Below the pieces are notes generated by a model. That model saw nothing but the letters and a program-made list of their open reading frames with translations, was not told where the DNA came from and ran no database searches. DNA of 64,000 nt, taken from assembly GCA_018606645.1 (NCBI GenBank), contig JAGVRI010000001.1:200926-264925 (forward strand), read 5' to 3'. The position numbers and the translations under genes were made by a program. The first letter of the stretch is position 1, and each line of letters starts with the position of its first letter. Shown piece by piece: positions 61,744-64,000 of this stretch. This DNA comes from Chloroflexota bacterium. GTDB taxonomy: Bacteria > Chloroflexota > Anaerolineae > JAAYZQ01.

Positions 61744-62982
61744 TCAGGCTGATGGCGCCAGGTACGATCCCCGTTCGAACAGCGCCTGACTCCCCAGCCC
61801 TTTCACCGCCAGGACACGCCCGTTGGCAAAATAGGAAAAGTCGAATTGGGTCGGATCGCCCGCCTTGGCCCCAGGGATGGGCATCAACCGGGCGGTGAGC
61901 GGTTTGTCCAGACGCAACGCGAGCGCCGCCATATCGAGCAGAATCCCGGCCAATTCCTCGGCCTCGATGTCTCCCGGCAGGGGAACCGTATCCAGCCCGG
62001 TGCCGCATACGGCGGAATAGAGGAGCAGGTCGTTCACGGTAAACAGCCCCTCCTGGCTGCGGGCTGCCAGTATCGCATCCTCCAACACCGGCAACATCAG
62101 TCCGTTGAACCCACAGTGAGGATAGTCCGCCCGGCGCAGACATTCGGTGAGGAAAGAAGCGGCAAAGAGCGTGCCCGGGGCACCAAAGCGGTCCACGCCT
62201 AACCGCTCGATCGCCGCTCCGATGCTCCTCGCCTCCTCCGGGAAGGGGGCCAGGGAGAAATCGAGCCCGATGAACCGGACCCGGTGCCGCTCGGTCACAG
62301 AGTGCACCAGGTCGGTGATCCGTTGGCCGGCGGCCTCCACCGCCGCGATCAACCGGCCCCGCGCTTCCTCGAGCGATCCCGACTCAGAAAAAGCCCGGAC
62401 CGCCAGGTCCGCCGCTTCGGTGGCAATGGCCAGGGCCGGCGGTCCGCCGTCATGGTACGCCGCCGGGAAAAAGGGGATGTGGGGCCCCACGTTGGCCAGC
62501 GCCGCCAGCCGCAGGTTGCCAAAGCCCAGTTCGGTCGTCTGGGCGATCTGTTCGACGATCCGGGCCGTGTGCCGGATGGCCAGCAAGTTCAAGCCGTGGG
62601 CGCGGGAGGCAACGAGCACACTGGCGAACACAGAATCGGTGCTCTGGATAATGTGGGGGATCGCCTCGAGCCGTACCAGCGCCTCATCCCCCTGGTCCAG
62701 GGCAGAGGAACCGCTGCCGGGCGCATCGGCCAGAACAGGTCCCAGCGACAGGTACTCAAAACCGGCATCCCGACATTGGGACCACAGTTCCTCGGCCAGG
62801 GATAACGGGTCGCCAGGCAAACGGGATAGGGGCTGCGTCGCCAGGCGGCTGGTCTGGACCGGGAAACCGCCCGATTCCAGGGCCGTACGGACCTCCGCGG
62901 CCAGGTGCCCAACTCTACGGACATCCTCCTGGAATTCGGAGGCGCTCACGGTCAGAAAACAGGTTACCGATCGGATGTTCAT
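61744..62982 (-). CDS. DUF711 (UPF0210) family protein
   Basis: About 412 residues. Starts MNIRSVTCFLTVSASEF; includes ALANVGPHIPFFPAAYHDG and GFNGLMLPVLEDAILA, conserved in DUF711, and a C-terminal FSYFANGRVLAVKG. The biochemical role is unknown; structures place the family near pyruvate formate-lyase-like folds, but no activity is assigned. I use the ATG at 62980-62982, eight bases after GAGG; the ATG at 62986 overlaps the preceding stop (ATGA) but abuts the ribosome site. Confidence 0.85.
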   Translation of the reverse strand: MNIRSVTCFLTVSASEFQEDVRRVGHLAAEVRTALESGGFPVQTSRLATQPLSRLPGDPLSLAEELWSQCRDAGFEYLSLGPVLADAPGSGSSALDQGDEALVRLEAIPHIIQSTDSVFASVLVASRAHGLNLLAIRHTARIVEQIAQTTELGFGNLRLAALANVGPHIPFFPAAYHDGGPPALAIATEAADLAVRAFSESGSLEEARGRLIAAVEAAGQRITDLVHSVTERHRVRFIGLDFSLAPFPEEARSIGAAIERLGVDRFGAPGTLFAASFLTECLRRADYPHCGFNGLMLPVLEDAILAARSQEGLFTVNDLLLYSAVCGTGLDTVPLPGDIEAEELAGILLDMAALALRLDKPLTARLMPIPGAKAGDPTQFDFSYFANGRVLAVKGLGSQALFERGSYLAPSA

Positions 62983-62984
62983 GA

Positions 62985-63770
62985 TCATCCCCTCGCCGTC
63001 AAAGCTCGTTGTTGTCGGGCCGCCTCAAACAGGATAACGGCCGCCGCCATCGCCGCGTTCAGCGATTCGGTTTCGCCGGCCATCGGAATATAGATGGTGC
63101 CTGTCGCTAGCGCAAACGCCTCTCCTCCGGCTCCACTGGCCTCTCCCCCCACGATCAAGGCGGCGGGCTGGGTCCAGTCCACTCGATCATACGGCATCTG
63201 GCCCCGGACATCGGCCAGCCACACCGCCCGCCCGGCGACGCGATAGGCGATGTCGGGCCAGTCGAGAGCCGAGATGGACAGGCGAAAATGGGCGCCCATG
63301 GCCCCGCGCACCACTTTGGGGTTGTACAGGTCCACCGTGCCGGGCGCAAGCAGGACCTCGCCAACGCCGGCCGCCTCGGCCGAACGGAGAATGGTCCCCA
63401 GATTGCCGGGGTCGCGGAGTTGGTCGAGGATCAGGATCAGCCCGGCTCGCGGCAGCGGATGGACGCAGGGGACTACGGCCAACACCCCTTGCGGAGTCTC
63501 GGTGTCCGCGCAGGCACGGAGCACGGCTTCGCTCACGGCCCAGTTCCCTTCTTCGGCGGACAAGAACGGCAACAAGCGCTGCCCCTGCGGTGAGGCTACC
63601 CACTCCGGGGTATAGAACAACAGAGCGGGCCTGATGCCCGCCCTGACCGCTTCCTCCACGAGGCGCGTCCCCTCAATGACAAACCGGCCCTCCCGGTGGC
63701 GGACCCGCCGCCGCAGCAAGGACCGGACATATTTGACATGTTCATTCTGGAGACTGGTAATCAACGCCAT
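62985..63770 (-). CDS. TrmH/SpoU-family RNA 2'-O-methyltransferase
   Basis: 261 residues. Substrate-binding N-terminus (VKYVRSLLRRRVRHREGRFVIEG region) followed by the SPOUT knot: LDQLRDPGNLGTILRSAEAAGV (motif 1), VGGEASGAG (motif 2), and IYIPMAGETESLNAAMAAAVILFE (motif 3). Methylates a ribose in rRNA or tRNA; the position is unknown. Lies right after rplT, a common arrangement. Confidence 0.93.
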   Translation of the reverse strand: MALITSLQNEHVKYVRSLLRRRVRHREGRFVIEGTRLVEEAVRAGIRPALLFYTPEWVASPQGQRLLPFLSAEEGNWAVSEAVLRACADTETPQGVLAVVPCVHPLPRAGLILILDQLRDPGNLGTILRSAEAAGVGEVLLAPGTVDLYNPKVVRGAMGAHFRLSISALDWPDIAYRVAGRAVWLADVRGQMPYDRVDWTQPAALIVGGEASGAGGEAFALATGTIYIPMAGETESLNAAMAAAVILFEAARQQRALTARG

Positions 63771-63788
63771 GGGTCAACCAGGCCGACG

Positions 63789-64000
63789 GTTACCCTCCTG
63801 CCGCGGCCGACCCTCTCGCAATCTCTACCAGACGGGCAAACGTCGCTTCATCATGTACCGCCAGATCGGCCAGGATCTTGCGATCGAGCCCCACGCCGGC
63901 CTGTCTCAAGCCGTGCATGAGACGGTTGTACGACATTCCATTTTGACGGGAAGCGGCATTGATCCGGGCAATCCACAGCCGGCGGAAATCGCGCTTCCGG
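63789..64000 (-). CDS. rplT: Large-subunit ribosomal protein L20, C-terminal part
   Basis: About 70 C-terminal residues are inside the window; the N-terminus lies beyond the right edge. [29 protein letters not shown] and [10 protein letters not shown] are diagnostic of L20, which binds 23S rRNA and in many bacteria represses its own operon. The stop TAA is at 63789-63791. Confidence 0.95.

Overview
The window looks like a chromosomal stretch of a GC-rich, probably anaerobic bacterium. Chloroflexota (Anaerolineae-like) is my best guess. Reasons: a paired B12/radical-SAM gene and its small partner sit directly before rplU-rpmA; rpmE is followed by tdk; lipoproteins carry Pro/Thr/Ser linkers; corrinoid methyltransferases are plentiful; and selD is itself a selenoprotein gene. 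The assignment rests on gene content and order only, because no rRNA is present.

Layout. 1-6.1 kb: a minus-strand corrinoid methyl-transfer operon with two copies of a [URO-D-fold methyltransferase + corrinoid protein] cassette around a hydantoinase-type ATPase; the last gene runs off the left edge. 6.5-8.8 kb: a GAF-GAF sensor kinase and LuxR-type regulator. 9.1-12.2 kb: a methyltransferase, GT4 glycosyltransferase and flippase-like membrane protein. 12.4 kb: tRNA-Lys(CTT) with a consensus promoter. 12.6-26.9 kb: a DNA-modification/defence-type island on the minus strand. Its genes are a large adenine methylase with an N-terminal extension, a half-length specificity subunit, two more adenine methylases (one with a nuclease-like N-terminus), a TcmP/three-Cys-motif pair, an unrecognised 314-residue protein, and an 1886-residue DnaQ-like exonuclease + DinG-like helicase + RecQ-like helicase fusion. 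The unrecognised protein and the large methylase share the same tandem N-terminal modules, and the helicase has a related-looking N-terminus. This ties the two ends of the island together and makes it the best candidate here for an undescribed system.

27.8-29.7 kb: a selenium operon (yedF, a DUF3343 gene, selD with an in-frame TGA). 29.9-36.1 kb: a lipoprotein metallopeptidase, a zinc-ribbon membrane protein, a DUF1848 protein, and a nucleotide-sugar/glycan operon (GT2, epimerase, DegT aminotransferase). 36.3-42.1 kb: radical SAM pair, rplU, rpmA, rpmE, tdk and two tandem ParA ATPases. 42.1-44.3 kb: NfeD-type protease and a DUF4405-type membrane protein. 44.5-53.4 kb: a MacB/LolCDE-like ABC operon with two odd members, a double solute-binding lipoprotein and an ATPase carrying an AbrB-like tail. 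53.7-58.3 kb: methyltransferase, PrsW protease, two single-domain receivers, CvpA-like protein and a carbamoyltransferase. 58.6-64 kb (minus strand): infA, rpsU, an EF-G2-type elongation factor, a DUF711 protein, a TrmH/SpoU rRNA methyltransferase and the end of rplT.

Regulatory sequence is easy to read here. Many promoters match TTGACA-N16 to N18-TATAAT. Both rpsU-infA and the EF-G2 gene have a promoter, a structured leader and an intrinsic terminator upstream of the start codon, which suggests attenuation (or a separate small RNA in the rpsU case). Two families of palindromic intergenic repeats recur in the gaps. No CRISPR array, rRNA, transposase or integrase was found.
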